Positions 1 through 7,462 of a DNA stretch of 8,851 nucleotides are shown here, in pieces. The position numbers and the translations under genes were made by a program. The stretch is taken from positions 1 to 8,851 of the forward strand of contig JAHWKP010000064.1 of the NCBI GenBank assembly GCA_019347775.1, read 5' to 3'. The stretch comes from Actinomycetota bacterium (GTDB taxonomy: Bacteria > Actinomycetota > Acidimicrobiia > Acidimicrobiales > JAHWKP01). Below the pieces are notes generated by a model. It did not search any database and was not told where the DNA came from. It worked only from the letters and a program-made list of their open reading frames with translations. Position 1 is the stretch's first letter. Every line of letters begins with the position of its first letter.

Positions 1-61
1 GGACGGCCCAGAGCCTGACAACCTGTGCGGCAGCCTTGATCTGAGTGTGATGCCCCAGCTA

Positions 62-238
62 CTATGCGCGCTCAAGCCAGCGCCGCTGCTCCTCCCACCC
101 CGCCGGCCGCGGCCGCTCCAGCTGCTCCAGCATCAGCGTCTGATCTGTGCTCCCCGCGAGGATCGCCTCAATGATGTCCGGTGCCAGCAGAGCGAGCCGC
201 AAGATCCGGCTCACATAGCTCTTCGAGATGTTCTCGGC
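62..238 (-). pseudogene. C-terminal remnant of a mobile-element recombinase-type protein (ParB/KorB-like HTH tail)
   Basis: The minus strand encodes about 57 residues ending at a TAG stop (complement of 62-64). The sequence runs from roughly ENISKSYVSRILRLALLAP to GWEEQRRWLERA. From memory of the family, this is the extreme C-terminus of site-specific recombinase/resolvase-type proteins common in proteobacterial mobile elements, where a 'YVxRxLRLxxLAPDIxEAIL' helix-turn-helix, similar to ParB/KorB, is followed by 'W..QRR.L'. The frame stays open upstream to an ATG at 410-412, but those ~58 codons are only the antisense of pyrD (Ala/Thr/Pro-rich, no recombinase similarity), so the real homology ends at about 236-240. 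The catalytic N-terminal part is absent, so the fragment cannot be a working recombinase. Its natural stop codon is kept. It could have reached this place by insertion, deletion or mis-assembly. Family assignment is moderately sure; the fragment status is clear. Confidence 0.6.
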
Positions 239-725
239 GTCGCCGGACAGCGCGGCGGCAACCACCGCAGTCTCACTCGGATGCGGCCGTGCTGTCTGGG
301 CCAAGCTCAGCCCCGCCGTCGCCGACCTGCCGGCCGTGGCCGGCGCAGCCTTCGGAGCCGGTGCCGAAGCGGTGACGTTGGTCAACACCATGCCCGCCAT
401 GGTCATCGACATCGATAGTCGACGACCGGTGCTCGGTGCGGGCGGTGGCGGTCTGTCGGGAGCACCGCTTCACCCCATCGCGGTACGAGCGGTATGGGAT
501 TGCCGAGAGGTGCTCGGGCCCGTCCCCATCGTGGCCTCCGGCGGTGTCGCGACCGCGGAAGACGCGGTCGAGATGCTGCTCGCGGGCGCATCGGCGGTCC
601 AGGTCGGAACTGCGTCTTTCCGCGATCCCCGCAGCATCTCGAAGATCTTGCGAGACCTCCGTAAGTGGTGCGACCGGCACGGCGTCGCCCGCGTGTCGGA
701 GCTCACCGGAGCGGCCCATGGGTGA
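228..725 (+). CDS. pyrD: Dihydroorotate dehydrogenase, class 1B-like, 5'-truncated (C-terminal half)
   Basis: This is the C-terminal ~160 residues of the flavoenzyme that oxidises dihydroorotate to orotate in UMP synthesis. Numbering from the ATG at 228: WAKLSP (24-29, FMN-contacting Lys), LVNT (51-54), GGLSG (74-78), the phosphate-binding SGGV (104-107) and GTASF (127-131), then a typical tail SELTGAAHG. The pattern resembles class 1B enzymes such as B. subtilis PyrD, which pair with an electron-transfer subunit PyrK (not in the window). Intact proteins are about 300 residues. The N-terminal half, with the substrate-binding NxSCPN region and the catalytic Cys, is missing. The frame is closed by a TAG at 216-218, and PyrD-like sequence starts only at about 240, next to an unrelated minus-strand fragment. 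The ATG at 228 is therefore probably incidental and the product non-functional as read here. The stop overlaps the pyrF start. Confidence 0.85.
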   Translation: MFSASPDSAAATTAVSLGCGRAVWAKLSPAVADLPAVAGAAFGAGAEAVTLVNTMPAMVIDIDSRRPVLGAGGGGLSGAPLHPIAVRAVWDCREVLGPVPIVASGGVATAEDAVEMLLAGASAVQVGTASFRDPRSISKILRDLRKWCDRHGVARVSELTGAAHG

Positions 726-1410
726 CCGCGACGTGCGAGGCCGACTGGCGATCGCCCTCGACGTCGATTCGGCGCAAGCGGCTCTGGATCTCGCGAAGAA
801 CCTGACGCCCCACTTCGGTGTGGCCAAGGTCGGATATGAGTTATACGCCGCCGCTGGACCGCAGATCGTGGGACAACTTCGCGATCTGGAGATGAGCGTG
901 TTCCTTGATTTGAAGTTGCATGACATTCCGACCACGGTCGGTAAGGGGGCGCGGGTGCTGGGCCGAATCGGCATCTCCTATCTGAACTTCCACGCGTCCG
1001 GCGGTGAGGCGATGTTGCGCGCGGGGGTGGACGGCCTGTCGGCCGGTGCTGACGAAGCGGGCCATCCCGCGCCGGTGCCGCTGGCAGTGACGGTGCTCAC
1101 CAGCGACCCTCCGGACATGACGCGGCTGCGGTCGCTGTCCGTCATGGCGAGGGAGGCGGGGTGCGCCGGTGTGGTGTGCGCCGCGACTGACATCTCTGAT
1201 GTCCGCGCGGTGTTTCCGGCCGCCGTGACGATGGTGCCGGGGATTCGTATGGCGGAAAGCGGCCGCGACGATCAGGTGCGGGTCGCGACCCCTTCAGAGG
1301 CGCTTGCCGCGGGGGCCGACGTCATCGTCGTCGGTCGCAGCGTCACCGCCGCCGACGACCCGAGCGCGGCGGCTGCCGCGCTGGTCGCATCCCTGTCCGG
1401 ACTTGGATAA
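718..1410 (+). CDS. pyrF: Orotidine 5'-phosphate decarboxylase
   Basis: This enzyme decarboxylates orotidine monophosphate to UMP, the last step of de novo pyrimidine synthesis, in the cytoplasm. The 230-residue protein has the normal size of the short (type 1) family. Signature residues are visible: LDVDS (14-18), the Lys of VAKVGYEL (K37), the catalytic FLDLKLHDIP segment (D64, K66, D69), PGIR (174-177) and the phosphate-binding VVGRSVT (204-210, R207). The ATG at 718 is preferred because it follows a GGAG at 708-711 with a 6-nt spacer and begins just ahead of the conserved first beta strand; an upstream in-frame ATG at 436 lies inside pyrD. It overlaps the end of pyrD by 8 nt, suggesting translational coupling with the preceding step of the same pathway. 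The gene is intact even though pyrD is not. Confidence 0.97.
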   Translation: MGDRDVRGRLAIALDVDSAQAALDLAKNLTPHFGVAKVGYELYAAAGPQIVGQLRDLEMSVFLDLKLHDIPTTVGKGARVLGRIGISYLNFHASGGEAMLRAGVDGLSAGADEAGHPAPVPLAVTVLTSDPPDMTRLRSLSVMAREAGCAGVVCAATDISDVRAVFPAAVTMVPGIRMAESGRDDQVRVATPSEALAAGADVIVVGRSVTAADDPSAAAAALVASLSGLG

Positions 1411-1420
1411 GTTCGCATCC

Positions 1421-1747
1421 ATGCCCCTTCCCCCCTCGCTCTCCCCGGAGCAGCGCCAGGCCGCCCTTCAAAAGGCGGCGGCGGCCCGGCGTCTACGCGC
1501 TGAGATCAAGGACAAGCTCAAGATGGGCTCGGTATCTCTCCGGGAAGTGATCGACCAAGGGGACAACGACGAGATGGTCGCGAAGATGAAGGTGCTGTCC
1601 CTGCTGGAGTCCCTGCCCGGGTTGGGGAAGGTCAAGGCTCGGCGTCTGCTCGAGGAACTCGAGATCAGCGAGAGCCGCAGGATCCAGGGGCTGGGCCGCA
1701 AACAGCGTGAAGCGCTTCTGTCCAGGGCGGAGACCCGCAAGTTCTGA
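1421..1747 (+). CDS. mihF: Integration host factor, actinobacterial type (mIHF)
   Basis: This is a small basic nucleoid-associated DNA-binding protein of the actinobacterial mIHF family, unrelated to the HU-fold IHF of proteobacteria; in mycobacteria it is essential and was named for stimulating phage L5 integration. The 108-residue product has an N-terminal charged helix (LSPEQRQAALQKAAAARRLR, 7-26) and a C-terminal helix-two-turns-helix domain: LLESLPGLGKVKARRLLEEL (61-80), with PGLGK as the DNA-backbone hairpin, then SRRIQGLG (85-92). The length matches the mycobacterial core protein. The ATG at 1421 is chosen because the family starts here (MxLPP.L.PEQR); an in-frame upstream ATG at 1304 would read through pyrF. 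The gap after pyrF is 10 nt, with only a weak GGA at about 1405. It is followed directly by gmk, a linkage typical of actinobacteria. Confidence 0.93.
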   Translation: MPLPPSLSPEQRQAALQKAAAARRLRAEIKDKLKMGSVSLREVIDQGDNDEMVAKMKVLSLLESLPGLGKVKARRLLEELEISESRRIQGLGRKQREALLSRAETRKF

Positions 1748-2310
1748 TCCTCGTCGTATGCGGCCCCGGCGGGGTCGGCAAGGGAACCGTGGTCCGCAGG
1801 CTCGTCGCGGACGATCCCCAGTTGTGGCTGAGCCGCTCCTGGACGACCCGACCGCGTCGCCCGGCCGATGCCGAGGACGCCTACGTCTTCGTGGACCGGC
1901 CCACCTTCGAGTCCGCGGCCGCCGAGGGGCGCTTCCTGGAGTCCGCCGAGTTCCTTGACCATCTGTATGGGACCCCGTTCCCTACCCCGTCCGGGGGACA
2001 GGACGTAGTGCTCGAGATCGACGTGCAGGGGGCGGAGCAGATCAGGGCGAAGTACCCCGACGCTCTGGTGGTACTGCTGTTGCCCCCCTCCCGGGAAGAG
2101 CAGGCGAGACGGCTCCGCCTACGGGGCGACGACGAGGAGTCCATCCGGAGGCGTCTGGAGGCCTCCGCGGCCGAAGAGCTACGGGCTCGTGAGCTGGCCG
2201 ACAGCGTTGTGGTCAACACAGAGGTGGAACAGGCGGCCCGCGAGATCGCCGAGCTCGTGGCCCGCCACCGTGTCTCTGTGCACGGGACCGGAGCTGGCGG
2301 CGCTGCCTGA
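1744..2310 (+). CDS. gmk: Guanylate kinase, probably with a non-canonical start codon
   Basis: This enzyme phosphorylates GMP to GDP with ATP. Read from 1744 it gives 188 residues. Motifs: Walker A GPGGVGKGT (7-15), the GMP-binding SWTTRPRRP (32-40), FLESAEFLDHLYGTP, LEIDVQGAEQI (from about residue 90), the lid-like RLRLRGDDEESIRRRL, and a C-terminal DSVVVNTEVEQA segment. The frame is open from 1711, but the only canonical start near the 5' end is a GTG at 1789, which lies after the P-loop and would remove it and the first beta strand. The most economical start is CTG at 1744, overlapping the mihF stop as CTGA, with a purine-rich GGGCGGAGA at 1725-1733 upstream; ATC at 1747 is an alternative. 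The start codon is inferred, the identity is secure. A gap of 58 nt separates it from rpoZ. Confidence 0.9.
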   Translation: MILVVCGPGGVGKGTVVRRLVADDPQLWLSRSWTTRPRRPADAEDAYVFVDRPTFESAAAEGRFLESAEFLDHLYGTPFPTPSGGQDVVLEIDVQGAEQIRAKYPDALVVLLLPPSREEQARRLRLRGDDEESIRRRLEASAAEELRARELADSVVVNTEVEQAAREIAELVARHRVSVHGTGAGGAA

Positions 2311-2368
2311 CCGAGGGCGCCAGCTACTATTGGGAGTTCTTCCCGCCCCAACCGGAGGTTGTCTGTTC
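2311..2368 (+). other. gmk-rpoZ intergenic leader
   Basis: This is the longest untranslated gap (58 nt) in the operon. It holds a TACTAT at 2325-2330 that resembles an actinobacterial -10 element and the rpoZ Shine-Dalgarno sequence. No convincing -35 box sits 16-18 nt upstream (GCTGCC at 2302-2307), so an internal promoter is only a possibility. Confidence 0.2.
2354..2358 (+). promoter_or_regulatory. Shine-Dalgarno sequence of rpoZ
   Basis: GGAGG, a full match to the core anti-Shine-Dalgarno complement, lies 10 nt before the ATG at 2369. It fixes the rpoZ start over the further methionine codons downstream. Several neighbouring genes (gmk, priA, def) lack a site this strong, so rpoZ may be translated more independently. 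Confidence 0.7.
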
Positions 2369-2707
2369 ATGGCCGAGCGCCGCGCAACGATGATGTACCC
2401 GCAGATCGAGACCCTCCTGGAGCAGGTCGACTCCCGGTTCACCCTGGTGACCCTGGCCTCGAAGCGCGGCCGGCAGATCAACAGCTACTTCAAGGGCCTC
2501 GGCGAGGGAATCGGAGCGGTGGTTCCGCCCCAGGTCGCTTCGATTTCGCGGAAGCCGCTTTCGATCGCCCTCGAGGAAGTCGCGGCTGCGAAGCTCGTGT
2601 ACCGCCGGGTCGAGCACCCGGATCCGGCCGAGGTCGCCGAGGCCGAGGTCGGCGAAGACGACGCAGAGGTGGAAGCCTCTGACGAAGGGGCCGACGCCGA
2701 AGCCTGA
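2369..2707 (+). CDS. rpoZ: DNA-directed RNA polymerase omega subunit
   Basis: Omega promotes folding and assembly of the beta' subunit of RNA polymerase. The 112-residue product shows the conserved core: MMYPQIETLLEQVDSRFTLV (8-27), LASKRGRQIN (29-38), and GEGIGAVVPPQV followed by SRKPLSIALEEVAAAKLVY (60-78). The last ~30 residues are an acidic, low-complexity tail (Glu, Asp, Ala, Val), as often seen in actinobacterial omega. The ATG at 2369 is favoured by a GGAGG at 2354-2358 with a 10-nt spacer, the best Shine-Dalgarno sequence in the window. Methionines at codons 8 and 9 are weaker alternatives. The gmk-rpoZ pairing is conserved widely in bacteria, linking guanine nucleotide supply and transcription. 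The stop codon is embedded in a perfect palindrome. Confidence 0.95.
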   Translation: MAERRATMMYPQIETLLEQVDSRFTLVTLASKRGRQINSYFKGLGEGIGAVVPPQVASISRKPLSIALEEVAAAKLVYRRVEHPDPAEVAEAEVGEDDAEVEASDEGADAEA

Positions 2708-2741
2708 TCCCCGGGATCAGGTCCTCCCGGCGATGCCCGGG
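2703..2741 (+). repeat. Perfect 19-bp palindrome plus second small inverted repeat at the rpoZ-coaBC gap
   Basis: Positions 2703-2721 read CCTGATCCCCGGGATCAGG: 9-bp arms (2703-2711 and 2713-2721) that are exact reverse complements around a single C at 2712. The TGA stop of rpoZ (2705-2707) lies in the left arm. As RNA it can form a 7-bp stem with a 5-nt loop. A second inverted repeat follows: CCCGG (2726-2730), a 6-nt loop, CCGGG (2737-2741). No T-run follows, so a classical intrinsic terminator is unlikely, and the downstream gene begins only 17 nt later. The pair could be an attenuating or RNA-stabilising structure, or a DNA operator. The structure is seen directly; the function is unknown. 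Confidence 0.6.
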
Positions 2742-2757
2742 AACTAGCGGGGGAGTA

Positions 2758-4001
2758 ATGGCTCACCGTCTCGAAGGTCGCCGCATCGTCCTGGGAGTCT
2801 CCGGCGGCATTGCCGCCTACAAGGCCGTCGACCTGTGTCGCCGCCTCGTCGATGCCGGGGCGTTCGTATCGCCGGTGCTGACCGAGGCAGCTACCCGGTT
2901 CGTCGGAGCCCTCACCTTCTCGGCCCTGGCCTCGGAGCGTGCCCGTACTTCGCTCTACAGCGACCCCGACCCCATCCCCCACACCACGTTGGGAAGAGCG
3001 GCCGATCTGATCGTCGTGGCTCCTGCGACCGCACGGGTGATCGGAGCCATGGCCCATGGCATTTCTGACGATCTGCTGACCGCGACTCTTCTTGCCACCG
3101 CCGCCCCGGTAGTCGTATGCCCGGCGATGCACACCGAGATGTGGGAGCACGAGGCGACCCAGGACAACATCGCCCTACTCCGCAGCCGCGGCGTGATCGT
3201 GGTCGACCCCACCTCCGGCCGGCTCGCGGGCGGGGACTCCGGATCCGGACGCATGGCAGAGCCGGCGGACATCGTGGCCGCCATCGAAGCCTTCACGGGG
3301 CCGAAGGACCTCGAGGGCGTGCGGGTGCTCGTCACTGCCGGCGGAACTCGTGAGCCCATCGACGCGGTGCGCGTGATCACCAACCGATCGTCCGGCAAGC
3401 AGGGGACTGAACTCGCGCTGGAGGCGGCCTCCCGTGGCGCCAAGGTCACGCTCGTGACGACGGCTCGCCAGCCGGTCCACCCCGGCATCGATGTAGTCAG
3501 GGTGGAAACCGCATTCGAGATGCAGGGAGCGGTGCTGCCCAGGGCGCCCGGAGCCGAGGTCGTCATCATGGCGGCGGCGGTGGCCGACCAGCGGGTGGCG
3601 CGACCGTCGGCCCGCAAGACCAAGAAGACGTCTGCGCCGACCAGCATCGAGCTGGTGCCGACCCATGACTTCCTCGTGGATCTCGGCCGGTCGAAGTCAC
3701 CGTCACAGGTGTTGGTGGGCTTCGCGGCGGAGACGGACGACGTCGAAGCCAATGCGCGCGCCAAGCTGGCGAGCAAGGGGCTCGACCTCATTGTCGCCAA
3801 TGACGTTGGCGCGCCTGGCTCCGGCTTCGACCACGACACCAACCAGGTGCTCATTCTCGGCGCCGACGGGTCTCGCCGAGAGGTGGCACTCGCTTCAAAA
3901 CGGGAGATTGCCGCTGCGGTTCTCGACTCCGTGACAGCATGCCGTGACCAGATCGCCCGGGGTGGGCCTCATCCCGATGGAAAGGAAACGTCGACAGACT
4001 C

Positions 4002-4005
<4 letters not shown>
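2758..4005 (+). CDS. coaBC: Bifunctional phosphopantothenoylcysteine decarboxylase / phosphopantothenate-cysteine ligase
   Basis: The protein catalyses two consecutive steps of coenzyme A synthesis: CTP-dependent ligation of 4'-phosphopantothenate to cysteine (CoaB), then FMN-dependent decarboxylation to 4'-phosphopantetheine (CoaC). Its 415 residues carry both domains in the usual order. CoaC (about 1-180): VLGVSGGIAAYKA (11-23), candidate catalytic His75 (IPHTTLGRAAD), the PAMHTEMW motif (122-129) and the flap GGDSGSGRM (158-166). CoaB (about 187-395): VTAGGTREPID (192-202), NRSSGKQG (209-216), the AAAVAD loop, KTKK (287-290), GFAAET and VANDVG. At the flap position where E. coli has the decarboxylase Cys, this protein has Gly158; I recall related actinobacterial proteins also lacking it. 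A GGGGGAG at 2749-2755 precedes the ATG, with a short 2-nt spacer. The stop overlaps metK as ATGA. Confidence 0.96.
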
Positions 4006-5219
<1,214 letters not shown>

Positions 5220-5248
5220 CCGTAGCGGTCCTCCCCGATCTGCCGGCG

Positions 5249-6931
5249 GTGGACCGGGAGTTCCACTACTCCGTCCCCGAGCGGTGGCGCGACGACGTGC
5301 GGGAAGGCACGCGAGTCCGCGTCGAGCTCCACGGCCGGCGCGTGGGCGGGTGGGTGACAGCCGTCGCCGTCGACCCTCCGAAGGAGATCGAGCTGAAGCC
5401 CCTGGCGGGCCTCTCGGGGTGGGGGCCGCCCGCGGAGGTGGTCGCATTGGCCGGGTGGGCGGCGTGGCGCTGGGCCGGACGTCGCGCCCATTTCCTGGCG
5501 ACGGCCTCTCCACCGCGGGTGGTACGTCATCTCCCCGCCCCGGCAGGCCCCTCGTCGGTGGCGGTCCTGGCCGATCCGGCGACGCGCGACGCCCTCTCTG
5601 AGCCGAGGTCGGTCGTGCGGCTGGCGCCCGCGGGCGACATCGTCCCGTGGGCGATGGCCATCGGTGCGAAAGGGATCGAGCGCGGCGGGTCGATCATCGT
5701 CGTTCCGACCGGCGCTCGAGCAGCCTGGTTGGCTCGCCAACTGATCCAGCGCGGCCTTCCGGCCGCGCTGCTGCCCGATGACTGGGACGCCGTGGCGGCG
5801 GGCGGGGTGATCGCGGTCGGTACCCGCAGCGCCGCCTGGGCTCCGCTGCGACAGGTCGGCGCCGCGATGGTGGTCGACTCCCACGACGAGGCGCTGCGCG
5901 AGGAGCGCGCTCCGACTTGGGACGCGGCCGAGGTGCTGGCCGAAAGGTGCGACCGCGATGGTTCGCCTTGCGTGCGGTTGTCTCCGTGCCCGACCCTCGA
6001 GGATCTCGAATGGGGCCGGCTCATCGTCCTCCCCCGGGCCGACGAGCGCGGCGGGTGGCCCCCGTTGGAGGTGCTGGACCGGCGGGAGGCTGATCCCCGA
6101 GACGGTCTGCTGACTCCGCGAGTGGTAGCCGCCGTGAGAGCCGGCGGGCGGGTCGTGTGTGTGATCAACCGCCGCGGTCGGGCTGGGCTCCTGGCCTGCG
6201 CCGCCTGCCAAACGGTGGCGACCTGCGAGAAGTGCGGTGACGCGGTCGGGCAGAACCAAGCCGGAATGCTCGAGTGCGGCCGGTGCGGTGAGCGACGCCC
6301 GCAGATCTGTCTCGACTGTGGGTCCGGCAAGCTCAAGGCTCTCCGCCCGGGCACCACCCGGCTGGCGGAACACCTGAGCGCCCTGGCCGGTCACCCCATC
6401 CCTGAGCTGTCGGGGGCTGCCCACGCTGACGAGGCTGGGACGGACGAACGGGTCGTCATCGGCACCGAAGCAGCGCTGCGGCGTGCCGGTCGTCGGGACA
6501 CCGTCATCTTTCTGGATTTCGATCAGGAGCTTCTCGCTCCGCGTTTGCGCGCCGGTGAACAGGCCCTTGCCCTGCTGGCCCGCGCGGCGCGCATGGTGCG
6601 GGGCCGGCAAGGACGGGTCATCGTCCAGACCCGACAGCCCGACCATGTCGTGTTGCGAGCGGCGAGATCAGCTGATCCTGGCCTGGTCGCCGACGCCGAA
6701 CGCGCTCAGCGGGACAGCCTCGGGCTCCCACCGTTTTCGGCCATGGCGCTGGTAACCGGACCGGGAGCGGAGGAGTTGGTCGCGGGCGTGCACGGCGACG
6801 TCGCGGTTGCAGGCCATGCCGAACGTCATCTCGTGCGGGCTCCGGATACGACCTCGTTGTGCGATGCCCTCGCACGCGCCCCGCGACCCTCCGCCCGCGT
6901 CAGAGTCGAGGTCGATCCCCGCCGCATTTAG
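5249..6931 (+). CDS. priA: PriA-like primosomal protein N', helicase motifs degenerate
   Basis: PriA recognises stalled forks and restarts replication. This 560-residue protein (from GTG 5249) follows the PriA layout: N-terminal 3'-DNA-binding domain (FHYSVPE, 5-11; LHGRRVGGWVTAV, 27-39), a helicase-like core, a zinc module and a C-terminal domain. The Walker A motif expected near residues 124-137 is replaced by RLAPAGDIVPWA and the DEEH box near 210 by DSHDEA, so ATPase activity is unlikely. GTRSAAWAP (191-199) is retained. Eight cysteines in four CxxC pairs (317/320, 326/329, 343/346, 354/357) preserve both zinc sites. Non-helicase PriA is known in actinobacteria. PriA-like residues AVAVLPDLPAV continue in frame upstream of the GTG, so the true start may be an upstream non-canonical codon (ATT 5207 or CTG 5240). 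No Shine-Dalgarno precedes GTG 5249. Confidence 0.9.
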   Translation: MDREFHYSVPERWRDDVREGTRVRVELHGRRVGGWVTAVAVDPPKEIELKPLAGLSGWGPPAEVVALAGWAAWRWAGRRAHFLATASPPRVVRHLPAPAGPSSVAVLADPATRDALSEPRSVVRLAPAGDIVPWAMAIGAKGIERGGSIIVVPTGARAAWLARQLIQRGLPAALLPDDWDAVAAGGVIAVGTRSAAWAPLRQVGAAMVVDSHDEALREERAPTWDAAEVLAERCDRDGSPCVRLSPCPTLEDLEWGRLIVLPRADERGGWPPLEVLDRREADPRDGLLTPRVVAAVRAGGRVVCVINRRGRAGLLACAACQTVATCEKCGDAVGQNQAGMLECGRCGERRPQICLDCGSGKLKALRPGTTRLAEHLSALAGHPIPELSGAAHADEAGTDERVVIGTEAALRRAGRRDTVIFLDFDQELLAPRLRAGEQALALLARAARMVRGRQGRVIVQTRQPDHVVLRAARSADPGLVADAERAQRDSLGLPPFSAMALVTGPGAEELVAGVHGDVAVAGHAERHLVRAPDTTSLCDALARAPRPSARVRVEVDPRRI

Positions 6932-6952
6932 TTCGCTTACGGTTTCACCTTC

Positions 6953-7462
6953 ATGGCCATTCGCAGGATCAGGACTTACGGCGACCCCGTGCTGACTCAA
7001 CCTGCCCTCCCCGTGAGGAAAGTCGACACCGCGTTGCGCCGGCTGGCCGAAGACATGATCGAGACGATGTACGACGCCCCGGGAGTCGGCCTGGCCGGCC
7101 CGCAGGTCGGTGTTCAGCTGCGGATCTTCGTCTACGACGCCGGTGACGGGCCGAACACGGTGATCAATCCGGTGCTCTCCGCCCACTCGGGCGAGTGGAC
7201 CTATGACGAAGGTTGCCTGTCGGTGCCGGGCTACTACTGGCCCATCGTGCGACCCCTGACGGTGCACCTTGAAGGGGAAGATCTTGACGGCAACAAGCTC
7301 AGCGTGGACGCCGATGAGTACGTAGCCCGGATCTTCCAGCACGAGACCGATCACCTCGACGGAACACTGCTGCTGAAGCGGCTGACCGATGCCCGGCGAA
7401 AGCGGGCCCTCCGCGACATCCGCGTCCACGGCTTCAACCCGCCCGAAGTTCACGAATCGTGA
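6953..7462 (+). CDS. def: Peptide deformylase
   Basis: This metalloenzyme removes the formyl group from the N-terminal methionine of new polypeptides at the ribosome exit. The 169-residue protein has all three family motifs: GVGLAGPQ (44-51, active-site Gln51), EGCLS (86-90, metal ligand Cys88) and QHETDHLDG (129-137, metal ligands His130 and His134 with catalytic Glu131). The N-terminal RIRTYGDPVL is typical. The ATG at 6953 lies 21 nt after priA; no clear Shine-Dalgarno is present, so it may depend on coupling or on leader-independent initiation. The stop overlaps the fmt start as GTGA. Pairing with fmt is a very common arrangement, placing removal and addition of the formyl group under one control. 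Confidence 0.98.
   Translation: MAIRRIRTYGDPVLTQPALPVRKVDTALRRLAEDMIETMYDAPGVGLAGPQVGVQLRIFVYDAGDGPNTVINPVLSAHSGEWTYDEGCLSVPGYYWPIVRPLTVHLEGEDLDGNKLSVDADEYVARIFQHETDHLDGTLLLKRLTDARRKRALRDIRVHGFNPPEVHES

Noticed and set aside
1..61. Sequence left of the recombinase remnant
   Set aside because: No coding frame, repeat or RNA gene could be supported in these 61 bases.
273..974. Long minus-strand open frame (233 codons) opposite pyrD/pyrF
   Set aside because: It is antisense to well-conserved pyrD and pyrF, has a low-complexity Arg/Ser/Pro composition and no recognisable motif; such shadow frames are usual at this GC content.
2302..2330. Possible internal promoter with TACTAT as -10 before rpoZ
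   Set aside because: The -10-like hexamer is plausible, but the -35 region (GCTGCC) is a poor match and no transcript evidence can be seen; kept only as a note on the intergenic feature.
2703..2757. Intrinsic terminator after rpoZ
   Set aside because: The inverted repeats are not followed by a T-run, and coaBC begins 17 nt later on the same strand with its own ribosome binding site.
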